A stretch of 9,017 nt of DNA from an uncultured Flavobacteriales bacterium (GTDB taxonomy: Bacteria; Bacteroidota; Bacteroidia; Flavobacteriales_D; Sanyastnellaceae). The DNA lies in contig CALCNZ010000386.1 in NCBI GenBank assembly GCA_937897625.1, forward strand, positions 1 to 9,017, in the 5' to 3' direction. This document shows positions 1 through 6,154 of this stretch, piece after piece. The notes beneath the pieces are model-generated. The model did not search any database and was not told where the DNA came from. It saw nothing but the letters and a program-made list of their open reading frames with translations. The first letter of the stretch is position 1. Every line of letters starts with the position of its first letter. Both the position numbers and the translations under genes were made by a program.

Positions 1-45
1 GATTTATTCCAGGCTGTGTCCAAGAAAGCGCGGGAGAAAGAATAA
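1..45 (+). CDS. Possible C-terminal tail of a gene entering from the left
   Basis: The frame beginning at base 1 reads 14 codons (DLFQAVSKKAREKE) and stops at TAA 43-45. The lysine/arginine/glutamate-rich helical tail is a believable protein C-terminus. It is far too short to assign a family. The second frame is also open, to a stop at 56-58, and the third to 102-104, so the choice of frame is uncertain. No function can be given. Confidence 0.28.
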   Translation, partial: DLFQAVSKKAREKE

Positions 46-126
46 GGGAGATGAATAAAAGCTTACGCATATCTCACAAATCTAAATTTTCTTTAGGCGC
101 ATAACCGAATCATTCTGAAACTTATT

Positions 127-134
127 TAACATTG
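127..134 (+). promoter_or_regulatory. Weak -7-like box before the WL-repeat gene
   Basis: TAACATTG differs by one base from the Bacteroidota -7 consensus TAnnTTTG. It ends 4 nt before the ATG at 139, the same placement as better boxes elsewhere in this window. No TTG lies at the expected -33 distance. The AT-rich spacer at 46-138 holds nothing else I recognise. Confidence 0.25.
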
Positions 135-138
135 CATT

Positions 139-555
139 ATGAATACCGATGGTTATCCGGCGAAAGTAATCATTGCTTGGGGCGAGGCAATATCTGGTAA
201 TGTAGCCATTCGAGAATGGCTCATGGCAAACGGCTATCCTGAATTGGGTGTTTTCGTTCATGCATTAAACAACCAAGACGAGGCGCGCACGTGGCTTATG
301 GAAAACAATTTTCCTCACCTCATGGCGCTTATCAATGGCGCGGAAGGTAATCCTAACGCTTTGCTTTGGTTGAAGAAAAATAAATACGATGTGTTAGAGA
401 AAATGGCTCGTGCAGCAGACAATCATGAAGATTCGTTAATGTGGTTGCTTCAAGAAAACCTACCAGATATGGCAGCTATTGCACAACGCATTTGCATTGT
501 GAAAAATGAAATTGAACGTCGCAATAACGACATTCATTCCATTTCACCATTCTAA
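139..555 (+). CDS. Small protein of four 25-residue WL helical repeats, function unknown
   Basis: The 138-residue protein has no signal peptide or membrane segment, so it is probably cytoplasmic. Its striking feature is an internal repeat: Trp-Leu pairs at residues 27-28, 52-53, 77-78 and 102-103, exactly 25 apart. Each pair follows a polar Asn-containing turn and precedes a pattern close to WLxxNxxPxLxxxxxxA (P34, P59 and P109; D84 in unit 3). Residues 5-20 resemble a degenerate fifth unit and residues 118-138 form a polar tail. The period suggests a short two-helix solenoid like a scaffold or protein-binding repeat, but this is inference and I cannot name a family. The ATG at 139 follows a weak promoter-like box. 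The gene ends 1 bp from the convergent M16 peptidase gene. I am confident it is a real gene and have no evidence for its role. Confidence 0.8.
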   Translation: MNTDGYPAKVIIAWGEAISGNVAIREWLMANGYPELGVFVHALNNQDEARTWLMENNFPHLMALINGAEGNPNALLWLKKNKYDVLEKMARAADNHEDSLMWLLQENLPDMAAIAQRICIVKNEIERRNNDIHSISPF

Positions 556-556
556 T

Positions 557-1795
557 TTATTTCGGGACGTAAGCCAATACGTTCATTTTTTCAAACTGAA
601 AAGTGTCGTTTGCCGCTTGTTGAATTTGTTCAGCCGTAATTTCTTCCAACTTTAAAAAGACTTCCTTCATGGTGTCTATGCGATTGAATTGGTGCAAACT
701 TTTTCCAAGGTTGAACATTAACGCACTGCCGCTGTCTTGCGCCAAGGCCATTTGTCCTATGATTTGCCTTTTAGCCTCTTGCAATTGACGGCTACTCATT
801 TTATTTTCCTTGTAATAAGCCAATGTTTTTTCAGCTAAGTCAGAGGCTTTCTTTAAATTTTCTTTGTCGGTGCCCAAATACAAACTGAAAATTCCAGAAT
901 CGGTAAAAGGCGCATAGGAACATTCCACGTGATAAGCCAATCCGTATTTTTCACGAATAACCATGCTGAGTTTGTTATTCAATGCCGGTCCGCCAAGCAC
1001 ATTGGTCAGTAGGGTCAGTGCGGGACGAAGTTTATGCGGATAGGCATAAGCTTTTCCTCCGATCAAATAATTGACTTGGTGAATTTCCTTTTCAAGATAA
1101 ATTTTCTTTCCTGATTTTAGTGTTGGCTTGGTTCTTTGCTGCGTGAAAAGAGAGAGTTTTTCCTTTCCAAAGTACTGTTCCAGCAAGGATTGAAGTTTTT
1201 CTATGGGTATGTTTCCAGCAGATGAAAACACCAATTGCTGTGCAGTTAAATTTCGCTTACGAAAACGTTCGAGGTGCGAACGCTTCATGGCGTTAATGCT
1301 TTCTTTTGTACCCAGAATGCTCCGACCCATGGTGTGTTTGCCAAATAAATGCTCTTCGAATTCTTCAAAAATCATTTCACTCGGACTGTCGAAATAACTA
1401 TTCAGTTCATCAATGATAACTTCCTTCTCCTTTTCAATTTCTTCTGCAGGAAAGGAAGGGTGAAAGGTAATGTCGGCAATGAGTTCGATTGCACGTTCGT
1501 AATGCTCTTTTAACATAGAAGCATGAATCCACGTCTCTTCTTTGGCCGTGAAGGCATTGAGCTCTCCGCCTACAGCATCAAGCCTTGAAAGAATATGGTG
1601 GTTCTTGCGTGACTTCGTGCCTTTGAAAAAGCAATGCTCTAAGAAATGTGCGAGACCATGCTCGTCTTCCTCTTCGTCTCTGCTTCCGGCCGCAATCATA
1701 AGTCCACAGTGCGCTACGTCGCGATCCATGGGTTGGTGAACCACACGAATGCCGTTGGATAATGTAAATACGATTGGATTTGGAAGTAAACTCAA
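557..1795 (-). CDS. M16 family zinc metallopeptidase (pitrilysin/MPP-like)
   Basis: The 412-residue protein is a single M16B-type unit of the usual length. The inverted zinc motif HxxEH is intact (HFLEH, residues 50-54), and E130, 76 residues after H54, fits the third metal ligand. The C-terminal half carries the conserved GGPALNNKLSMVIREKYGLAY block at about 268-288, including the Arg/Tyr pair typical of the family (R281, Y288). It should therefore be an active peptidase that degrades short or unfolded peptides. No signal peptide is visible, so it is probably cytoplasmic. The start is TTG at 1795-1793, overlapping the TGA of the upstream DUF4920 gene. The first internal ATG (residue 23) would remove the conserved first beta strand, which supports TTG. 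Translation is probably coupled to DUF4920. The physiological substrate is unknown. Confidence 0.93.
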   Translation of the reverse strand: MSLLPNPIVFTLSNGIRVVHQPMDRDVAHCGLMIAAGSRDEEEDEHGLAHFLEHCFFKGTKSRKNHHILSRLDAVGGELNAFTAKEETWIHASMLKEHYERAIELIADITFHPSFPAEEIEKEKEVIIDELNSYFDSPSEMIFEEFEEHLFGKHTMGRSILGTKESINAMKRSHLERFRKRNLTAQQLVFSSAGNIPIEKLQSLLEQYFGKEKLSLFTQQRTKPTLKSGKKIYLEKEIHQVNYLIGGKAYAYPHKLRPALTLLTNVLGGPALNNKLSMVIREKYGLAYHVECSYAPFTDSGIFSLYLGTDKENLKKASDLAEKTLAYYKENKMSSRQLQEAKRQIIGQMALAQDSGSALMFNLGKSLHQFNRIDTMKEVFLKLEEITAEQIQQAANDTFQFEKMNVLAYVPK

Positions 1796-2313
1796 TGTGC
1801 GCAGTTTTCGCCTTTCTCTGTTTTCTTCCCGCCTTTGCCACCTTCAACAATCTGCACGCCGCTTGCGCTGAATACCAATTGTTTTTGAGGCTCTGTGATC
1901 TTCGCAATTTCTTCTTTCGATTTACCTGCGTCTTCTGCCAAGTGCTGCAAATAAGCAACCGTTAATTCTTTATAATATGCTTCGCCCTTCACATACGTTT
2001 TCTTCCCTTCACACTTCTCCAAGGGAACCGCAAAAGCATGATCTTTCATGAACACAGTCATGCCATCACCAACGGGCATTGCCACTTCCATCCAACATCC
2101 TGCCTTCTGGCAAGTTTGCACAATGCTTCCTTCAAACACACACGCAAAGCGCGTTTCTGTTTTCATTTTTTCTTGAAGATCTGAAAGTGAAATCACATGT
2201 TCTGCAACGAACGCTTCGCCATACGAATTGATTTTTCCTTTTTTAGATTTTTGAGCATCAGCGGTGAATGAGAAAAGGCTGATGGCAATGAATAAGAACG
2301 CGAATTTTTTCAT
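1792..2313 (-). CDS. Exported DUF4920 family protein
   Basis: From the ATG at 2313 the protein has 173 residues: a signal peptide (MKK, hydrophobic residues 4-16, likely cleavage after ADA at 18-20), then a compact domain. The hallmark CQKAGCWM (C68, C73) matches the conserved Cys-x4-Cys-Trp-Met motif I associate with DUF4920. Further cysteines sit at 58, 101 and 171. Location should be periplasmic, or surface-exposed after export. Function is unknown; the conserved cysteines and H92 could bind metal or form a disulfide. An in-frame ATG at 2331 is possible but would put 6 residues ahead of the MKK signal start and would overlap a strong promoter box at 2329-2336, so I chose 2313. The C-terminal tail is Gly/Lys-rich. 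Its TGA overlaps the TTG start of the M16 gene. Confidence 0.88.
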   Translation of the reverse strand: MKKFAFLFIAISLFSFTADAQKSKKGKINSYGEAFVAEHVISLSDLQEKMKTETRFACVFEGSIVQTCQKAGCWMEVAMPVGDGMTVFMKDHAFAVPLEKCEGKKTYVKGEAYYKELTVAYLQHLAEDAGKSKEEIAKITEPQKQLVFSASGVQIVEGGKGGKKTEKGENCAH

Positions 2314-2328
2314 GTTGAATATTTGATG

Positions 2329-2336
2329 CAAAAGTA
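2329..2336 (-). promoter_or_regulatory. Promoter of the DUF4920-M16 pair
   Basis: TACTTTTG on the minus strand matches the Bacteroidota -7 consensus TAnnTTTG exactly. A TTG at 2357-2355, inside the last codons of the MBL gene, lies 18 nt upstream, within the usual -33 spacing range. Transcription would start around 2322-2325, leaving a leader of about ten bases before the ATG at 2313 and ruling out the upstream ATG at 2331. Confidence 0.65.
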
Positions 2337-2343
2337 CGTGAGA

Positions 2344-3108
2344 TTAATTCAATTCAAGTGTTAATCCGTCATAAGCCAAATGCACATTTTCGGGAAGTTC
2401 AAGGATAACATCTTCATGTTTGCCTAATTGATGACTGATGTGTGTGAGATAAGCTTGTCTCGGTTGAATACGAGCAATAAGTGCAAGAGCTTCATCGAAG
2501 GTGAAGTGGGAGGGATGCGCTTCTCTGCGAAGAGCATTCAAAACTAAAATTTCACTTCCAATAATTTTTTGAATTTCTTCTTCAGCAATGTAATTCGCGT
2601 CGGTGATGTAGGTGAAATTCCCAATGCGGTAGCCGAAGACTTTCATTTTGAAATGAAGCACTTCAATGGGCTTGAATTCAACGCCCTTGATTTTGAACGG
2701 TGCGTTTTCAATTCGATTTAAAATAATTTCAGGAACACCTGGATATTTTTTTTCGGAAAAGGCATAATGAAATTCTCTGCGCAATGCTTCTTCCACCTGC
2801 GCGGTGCAATAGACATTCATGGGTTCTCCCATGGTGAAATTAAACGCACGAACATCGTCGAGTCCAGCAATGTGATCCTTGTGTTCATGCGTGAAAACAA
2901 TGGCATCGAGCTGCGTTGCACGGTCGCGAAGCATTTGCTGTCTGAAGTCCGGGCCAGAATCAATAACAAAATAAAGATCTCCAATGCTCAATGAAATAGA
3001 GCTTCTCAGACGTTTGTCGCGCTCATCGGAAGAAGTGCAAACAGCACATTTGCACGAGATGAGGGGCACGCCTTGACTTGTTCCAGTTCCTAAAAATGTT
3101 ATGCGCAT
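2344..3108 (-). CDS. MBL-fold metallohydrolase, PhnP-like cyclic phosphodiesterase
   Basis: The 254-residue protein has the metallo-beta-lactamase fold signature THEHKDH (H74, H76, D78, H79), with H152, D170 and H223 placed as further metal ligands. The N-terminus GTGTSQGVP followed by C19, C21 and C24 matches the PhnP branch, in which three cysteines and a late histidine (here H226 or H231) hold a structural zinc. PhnP hydrolyses 5-phosphoribosyl 1,2-cyclic phosphate in phosphonate use, and relatives act on other cyclic phosphodiesters. No phn genes are visible here, so the real substrate may differ and I give no symbol. It is likely cytoplasmic. The ATG at 3108 is 31 bp from the divergent radical SAM start. 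The DUF4920 gene follows on the same strand after 30 bp but has its own promoter. Confidence 0.88.
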   Translation of the reverse strand: MRITFLGTGTSQGVPLISCKCAVCTSSDERDKRLRSSISLSIGDLYFVIDSGPDFRQQMLRDRATQLDAIVFTHEHKDHIAGLDDVRAFNFTMGEPMNVYCTAQVEEALRREFHYAFSEKKYPGVPEIILNRIENAPFKIKGVEFKPIEVLHFKMKVFGYRIGNFTYITDANYIAEEEIQKIIGSEILVLNALRREAHPSHFTFDEALALIARIQPRQAYLTHISHQLGKHEDVILELPENVHLAYDGLTLELN

Positions 3109-3114
3109 ATTTCA

Positions 3115-3122
3115 CGAAGATA
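3115..3122 (-). promoter_or_regulatory. -7-like box of the MBL gene
   Basis: TATCTTCG on the minus strand is one base from TAnnTTTG and ends 6 nt before the ATG at 3108. The identical octamer precedes the DUF983 gene at a similar distance. No TTG sits at a good -33 spacing, so support is moderate. Confidence 0.4.
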
Positions 3123-3127
3123 GAATG

Positions 3128-3135
3128 TACTTTTG
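3128..3135 (+). promoter_or_regulatory. -7 box of the radical SAM gene
   Basis: TACTTTTG matches TAnnTTTG exactly and ends 4 nt before the ATG at 3140. Transcription would start at or within a few bases of that ATG, giving a leaderless or nearly leaderless message. The in-frame ATG at 3101 lies upstream of this box and overlaps the start of the divergent MBL gene. No clear -33 TTG is present. Confidence 0.6.
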
Positions 3136-3139
3136 CAAC

Positions 3140-4456
3140 ATGAAAAAATCAATTCATCCGAAGGAAGTCCCATTCATGGTATACGCCGATGCTGAAGGAA
3201 ATATTTTTGAAGATACAAATTTTGAATGTGTGGGAAGATCGGGCTATAATGTCTATCCGCTCACTCCTGAAGATTTTATTGAGCTTCCATTCGGAAGTGA
3301 TTTGTTCACCTTACCGGGCAGACGTCCGTATGGTCTTAGTGTAGAAACAGGTGAAATGGAATGTCATGAAGACATTCAAGCTGTGGCAAGTTTGAACGCT
3401 CCTGCCTATACGCAGCTGTATTCAGCAGCGTTCGGAACCGACGAACAAGATGCACCAACACTTCCGTTGTATGCCTACACAGCTGTGGGTTGGTATGATG
3501 GGAAGTTTTATACAACAGCAGTTCGTATAGACGCCGATGAGCGTCAGGATTTAGAAAATTTCGATCGGGAACACATTTGGGAAGTAACCCGCAAGCGTTT
3601 GGAAGACCATCCGAACAACAGGTTAGTTCAGCATTTGGGAAACAATTGCAGTTTGAAATACTGTTGTCCTGCTGCACGTAATTTTTTCATGGGACGTTGG
3701 GAAGCACCCATTCCTGTGAGTCCGGCATGCAACAGCAATTGCTTGGGTTGCATTTCATTTCAACCTGAAGAACATGAATTAACTTCTCCGCAAGATCGCT
3801 TGGATTTCATTCCAACAGTCGCGGAAATAGTGGAATATACACTGCCGCATTTAATCAATGCAGAGCGTCCGATTGTGAGCTTTGGTCAAGGTTGTGAAGG
3901 CGAACCCTTGCTTGTTTGGCAAACCATTCGCGATGTGATCATTGAATTGCGCAAACACACCAAACGTGGAATCATTAACCTGAACACCAACGGCAGCAAG
4001 CCAAAGGCGGTGGAAGAGTTAATGAAGGTAGGGTTAGACAGCATTCGTGTCAGCACGAATTCGCTTCGTAAAAACATTTACGAAGCCTATTATTTGCCGA
4101 ACAATTACAAGTTCGAAGACATTGTTGAATCGGCGCGTATTGTTCGTCAATACGGCGGATGGGCAAGCATCAACTACTTCACCTTTCCAGGAATGACAGA
4201 CCATCCGGAAGAATATGAAGCGTTGCGAAATTTCATTAAGCATACCGATATCAGTATGATTCAATGGCGCAATTTCAACATTGATCCCGATTGGTACTTA
4301 GGAAAAATTGGTGTAACGGAATTGCCTGAAGGAATGGGTGTTCGCAATGTGTTGGAAAAAATCAGAGAAGAGTTCCCGCACTTGGCATACGGTTATTTCA
4401 ACCCACCACAAGAGATTCAGGTGGAGTATAATCTATTGCGAGAAAAAAAACATTAA
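3140..4456 (+). CDS. Radical SAM enzyme of unknown function
   Basis: With the start at 3140 the protein has 438 residues. The cluster motif is CNSNCLGC (C197, C201, C204; CX3CX2C), followed by a SAM-binding GEGEP-like segment near residues 251-256 and a strand ending LNTNGS near 281-286, all typical of the radical SAM barrel. The core is preceded by an unusually long N-terminal region of about 190 residues containing an acidic domain and a second cysteine group (C170, C175, C176), which could ligate an auxiliary cluster or close the barrel. I do not recognise a characterised family, and the substrate cannot be inferred. The in-frame ATG at 3101 is rejected because a -7 box at 3128-3135 lies downstream of it. 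The gene is divergent from the MBL gene and is followed after 9 bp by the MNT gene. Confidence 0.9.
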   Translation: MKKSIHPKEVPFMVYADAEGNIFEDTNFECVGRSGYNVYPLTPEDFIELPFGSDLFTLPGRRPYGLSVETGEMECHEDIQAVASLNAPAYTQLYSAAFGTDEQDAPTLPLYAYTAVGWYDGKFYTTAVRIDADERQDLENFDREHIWEVTRKRLEDHPNNRLVQHLGNNCSLKYCCPAARNFFMGRWEAPIPVSPACNSNCLGCISFQPEEHELTSPQDRLDFIPTVAEIVEYTLPHLINAERPIVSFGQGCEGEPLLVWQTIRDVIIELRKHTKRGIINLNTNGSKPKAVEELMKVGLDSIRVSTNSLRKNIYEAYYLPNNYKFEDIVESARIVRQYGGWASINYFTFPGMTDHPEEYEALRNFIKHTDISMIQWRNFNIDPDWYLGKIGVTELPEGMGVRNVLEKIREEFPHLAYGYFNPPQEIQVEYNLLREKKH

Positions 4457-4465
4457 CTTGCATTT

Positions 4466-4756
4466 ATGTTATCCCGGATTGAAATAGAGTCAAAATTGCA
4501 TTCGATAAAGCCTGAATTGATGAATCGGTTCAAGGTTAGTCGTATCGGATATTTTGGTTCATTTGCTACGGGCATGCAACGTTCAGATAGTGATTTAGAT
4601 ATTCTTGTTGAGTTCACGGAGCCAATAGGTTGGAATTTTTTTGCGTTGGAAATGTTTCTTGAAAAGACATTTGGAATGTCCATTGATTTGGTCACTGTGA
4701 ATGCTTTAAAAGACAGAATAAAGGAACCAATATTAAATCAAGTTAGATACGTTTGA
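4466..4756 (+). CDS. mntA: MntA-like nucleotidyltransferase antitoxin
   Basis: The 96-residue protein is a minimal nucleotidyltransferase (MNT) domain. It has the canonical GSx10DxD motif: G31-S32, then D43 and D45, with the third carboxylate probably D74 in SIDLVT. In characterised MntA-HepT systems the antitoxin uses ATP to add AMP to a tyrosine of the HEPN toxin and silence it; that role is inferred here from family and pairing. The catalytic residues look intact. Its TGA overlaps the TTG start of the HEPN gene by 4 nt, so the pair is translationally coupled. By hand count five of nine Ile codons are ATA, against 2 of 29 in the neighbouring radical SAM gene, which hints at separate ancestry. 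The TAACTTGC just before the start is at best a weak promoter, so transcription may come from the radical SAM gene. Confidence 0.9.
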   Translation: MLSRIEIESKLHSIKPELMNRFKVSRIGYFGSFATGMQRSDSDLDILVEFTEPIGWNFFALEMFLEKTFGMSIDLVTVNALKDRIKEPILNQVRYV

Positions 4757-5103
4757 GACCGATTGATCGTGATCCGTTGCTGTATCTTGAAGATATATCC
4801 CTTTCGATGAAAAGAATCGGGGAGTATATCGCAGGTCTGGACTTTCAGCATTTCAAATGGGATTACAAAACGGTTGATGCGGTGGTCAGGAATTTTGAAA
4901 TTATTGGAGAGGCGTGCAAGAATATTCCCTCATCCATTAAAGATAAATACACTAGCATCCCTTGGGAAGAAATGTACAGATTTAGAAATCGTATTTCACA
5001 TGAATATTTTGGAATCGATTATGAAATTCTCTGGGATATTGCCAATAACTATTTGCCAAAGAATTACACGGATATTCTTGAGGTAATTAAGAACGAAAGT
5101 TAA
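4753..5103 (+). CDS. hepT: HepT-like HEPN RNase toxin (DUF86)
   Basis: The 116-residue all-helical protein belongs to the HEPN/DUF86 family and has the RNase motif RX4HXY intact: R78, H83 and Y85 within RNRISHEYF. In the family this motif cleaves RNA, and the tyrosine is the site AMPylated by the MNT partner. The N-terminal RDPLLYLEDI and central RNFEIIGEA segments are typical. The start is TTG at 4753-4755, overlapping the MNT stop; the first ATG (4807, residue 19) would delete the conserved N-terminal helix, so TTG is preferred. No membrane segment or signal is visible, so it should act in the cytoplasm. It ends 7 bp from the convergent agmatinase-like gene with no visible terminator. The module is most likely a type VII (MNT/HEPN) toxin-antitoxin pair used in plasmid or phage defence or stress, which is inferred. 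Confidence 0.9.
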   Translation: MRPIDRDPLLYLEDISLSMKRIGEYIAGLDFQHFKWDYKTVDAVVRNFEIIGEACKNIPSSIKDKYTSIPWEEMYRFRNRISHEYFGIDYEILWDIANNYLPKNYTDILEVIKNES

Positions 5104-5110
5104 TTTCGTT

Positions 5111-6148
5111 TTAATTGGCAACACCACACATGTGGTAAAGCAAACGCGCGCCAACATTGCCGTTCCAATCGTCTTCGCCTGGAGCAACTTCTACTAAGTC
5201 AAAACCAATAATGTTCTTTTTGGCTTTCAGTTGGCTCAATAAGTACAACGCTTGTTGGAAGGATAGTCCACCCGGAACAGGCGTGCCCGTATTTGGACAT
5301 AACGTTGGGTCTAAGCCATCGATGTCGAAGCTGATATACACATCGTTCGGAAGTGCGTCTATAATGGTATTACAGCGCTCTTTCCACAATTCACCTTCAA
5401 AGGCTGCACGTTGAATCTCTGCATCGGTATGAACGATAATTCTTCCGTTTGAATTTACCACTCGGTCGTTTTCTTCCTTGCAGAAATCGCGAATACCCAC
5501 TTGAACCAATTTGGTTATTTGTGGAAGTTCAAGCGCATTGTACATAATAGATGCATGCGAATACTTGAAACCTTCATAGGCTTCACGTAAATCCATGTGC
5601 GCATCAATGTGAAGTATTCCAAAATTGTCGTAACGATCAGAAAGCGTTTGAAGATATCCAAGTGGCGTGCTGTGATCGCCGCCAATTAGACCAACGGTTT
5701 TTCCAGCATCTAACCACTTCTTGGTTTGATCGGCAACATACTGAACCATATCGGCGCAGCCGTCGTTAATCTCTTGCAACAAGTCTTGAAGCTCATCGTC
5801 CTCCTCAATGCTTTCTCCTTCTTCCCAAGCAGAAATAATTTCTTCCGCTTTTTCTTTCAATGAATTACTTCTGGAATGAAGTGCACCGTTCTGCTCGAGC
5901 ATAGCAATGCCCTTCTTCCACAATTCAGGAAATTCAGGATGATGAAGATCGACTTGAAGACTCGATTCAAATATATGCTCAGGACCTTCAGAAGCTCCGC
6001 CGCCGTAGCTAACGGTCACTTCCCATGGAACAGGAAGAAGAACAATATCACTTTCGTCAATGGTGAATGGTAATCCAAACATTTGACTATCCGCCACACC
6101 CGCACTGTTCGGGTTGAAGGAATTAATTTTTTCTTCTTTGCTCGACAT
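5111..6148 (-). CDS. Agmatinase/arginase-family ureohydrolase
   Basis: The 345-residue protein carries all metal-binding motifs of the ureohydrolase fold: GGDHS (H159), DAHMD (D182, H184, D186) and SFDIDGLDP (D275, D277), plus the late VEVAP segment with E320. It should bind two metal ions (Mn or Ni) and hydrolyse a guanidino compound, releasing urea. It is longer than classic agmatinases of about 300 residues, with an extended N-terminus and a charged helical stretch at about 95-130 rich in Glu and Asp. Such long members are often annotated agmatinase, but at least one relative in cyanobacteria is a guanidine hydrolase, so the substrate (agmatine, arginine, formimidoylglutamate or guanidine) is open. 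It follows sucC by 6 bp on the same strand with no promoter box between, so they are probably co-transcribed. It is cytoplasmic. Confidence 0.9.
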   Translation of the reverse strand: MSSKEEKINSFNPNSAGVADSQMFGLPFTIDESDIVLLPVPWEVTVSYGGGASEGPEHIFESSLQVDLHHPEFPELWKKGIAMLEQNGALHSRSNSLKEKAEEIISAWEEGESIEEDDELQDLLQEINDGCADMVQYVADQTKKWLDAGKTVGLIGGDHSTPLGYLQTLSDRYDNFGILHIDAHMDLREAYEGFKYSHASIMYNALELPQITKLVQVGIRDFCKEENDRVVNSNGRIIVHTDAEIQRAAFEGELWKERCNTIIDALPNDVYISFDIDGLDPTLCPNTGTPVPGGLSFQQALYLLSQLKAKKNIIGFDLVEVAPGEDDWNGNVGARLLYHMCGVAN

Positions 6149-6154
6149 GTTGAA

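Noticed and set aside
51..104. 17-codon ATG frame with AGGGAG just before it
   Set aside because: The purine run abuts the ATG, too close to be a ribosome binding site, and the peptide is too short to support.
1578..1958. 126-codon open frame on the minus strand spanning the DUF4920/M16 junction
   Set aside because: It is out of frame with two well-supported genes on the same strand and its product is low in complexity with no family features.
2314..2331. ATG at 2331 as the DUF4920 start
   Set aside because: It overlaps the promoter box and would place residues before a clean MKK signal peptide.
3101..3139. ATG at 3101 as the radical SAM start
   Set aside because: It lies upstream of the exact -7 box at 3128-3135, overlaps the divergent MBL start, and adds 13 residues unlike the rest; ATG 3140 fits better.
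3336..3677. 113-codon antisense open frame within the radical SAM gene
   Set aside because: Shadow of a strongly supported coding frame; its product shows no recognisable domain.
5123..5136. Perfect inverted repeat ACCACA-CA-TGTGGT near the HepT/agmatinase 3' ends
   Set aside because: Two-base loop, no T-tract, and it encodes the conserved end of the agmatinase-like protein; not a convincing terminator.
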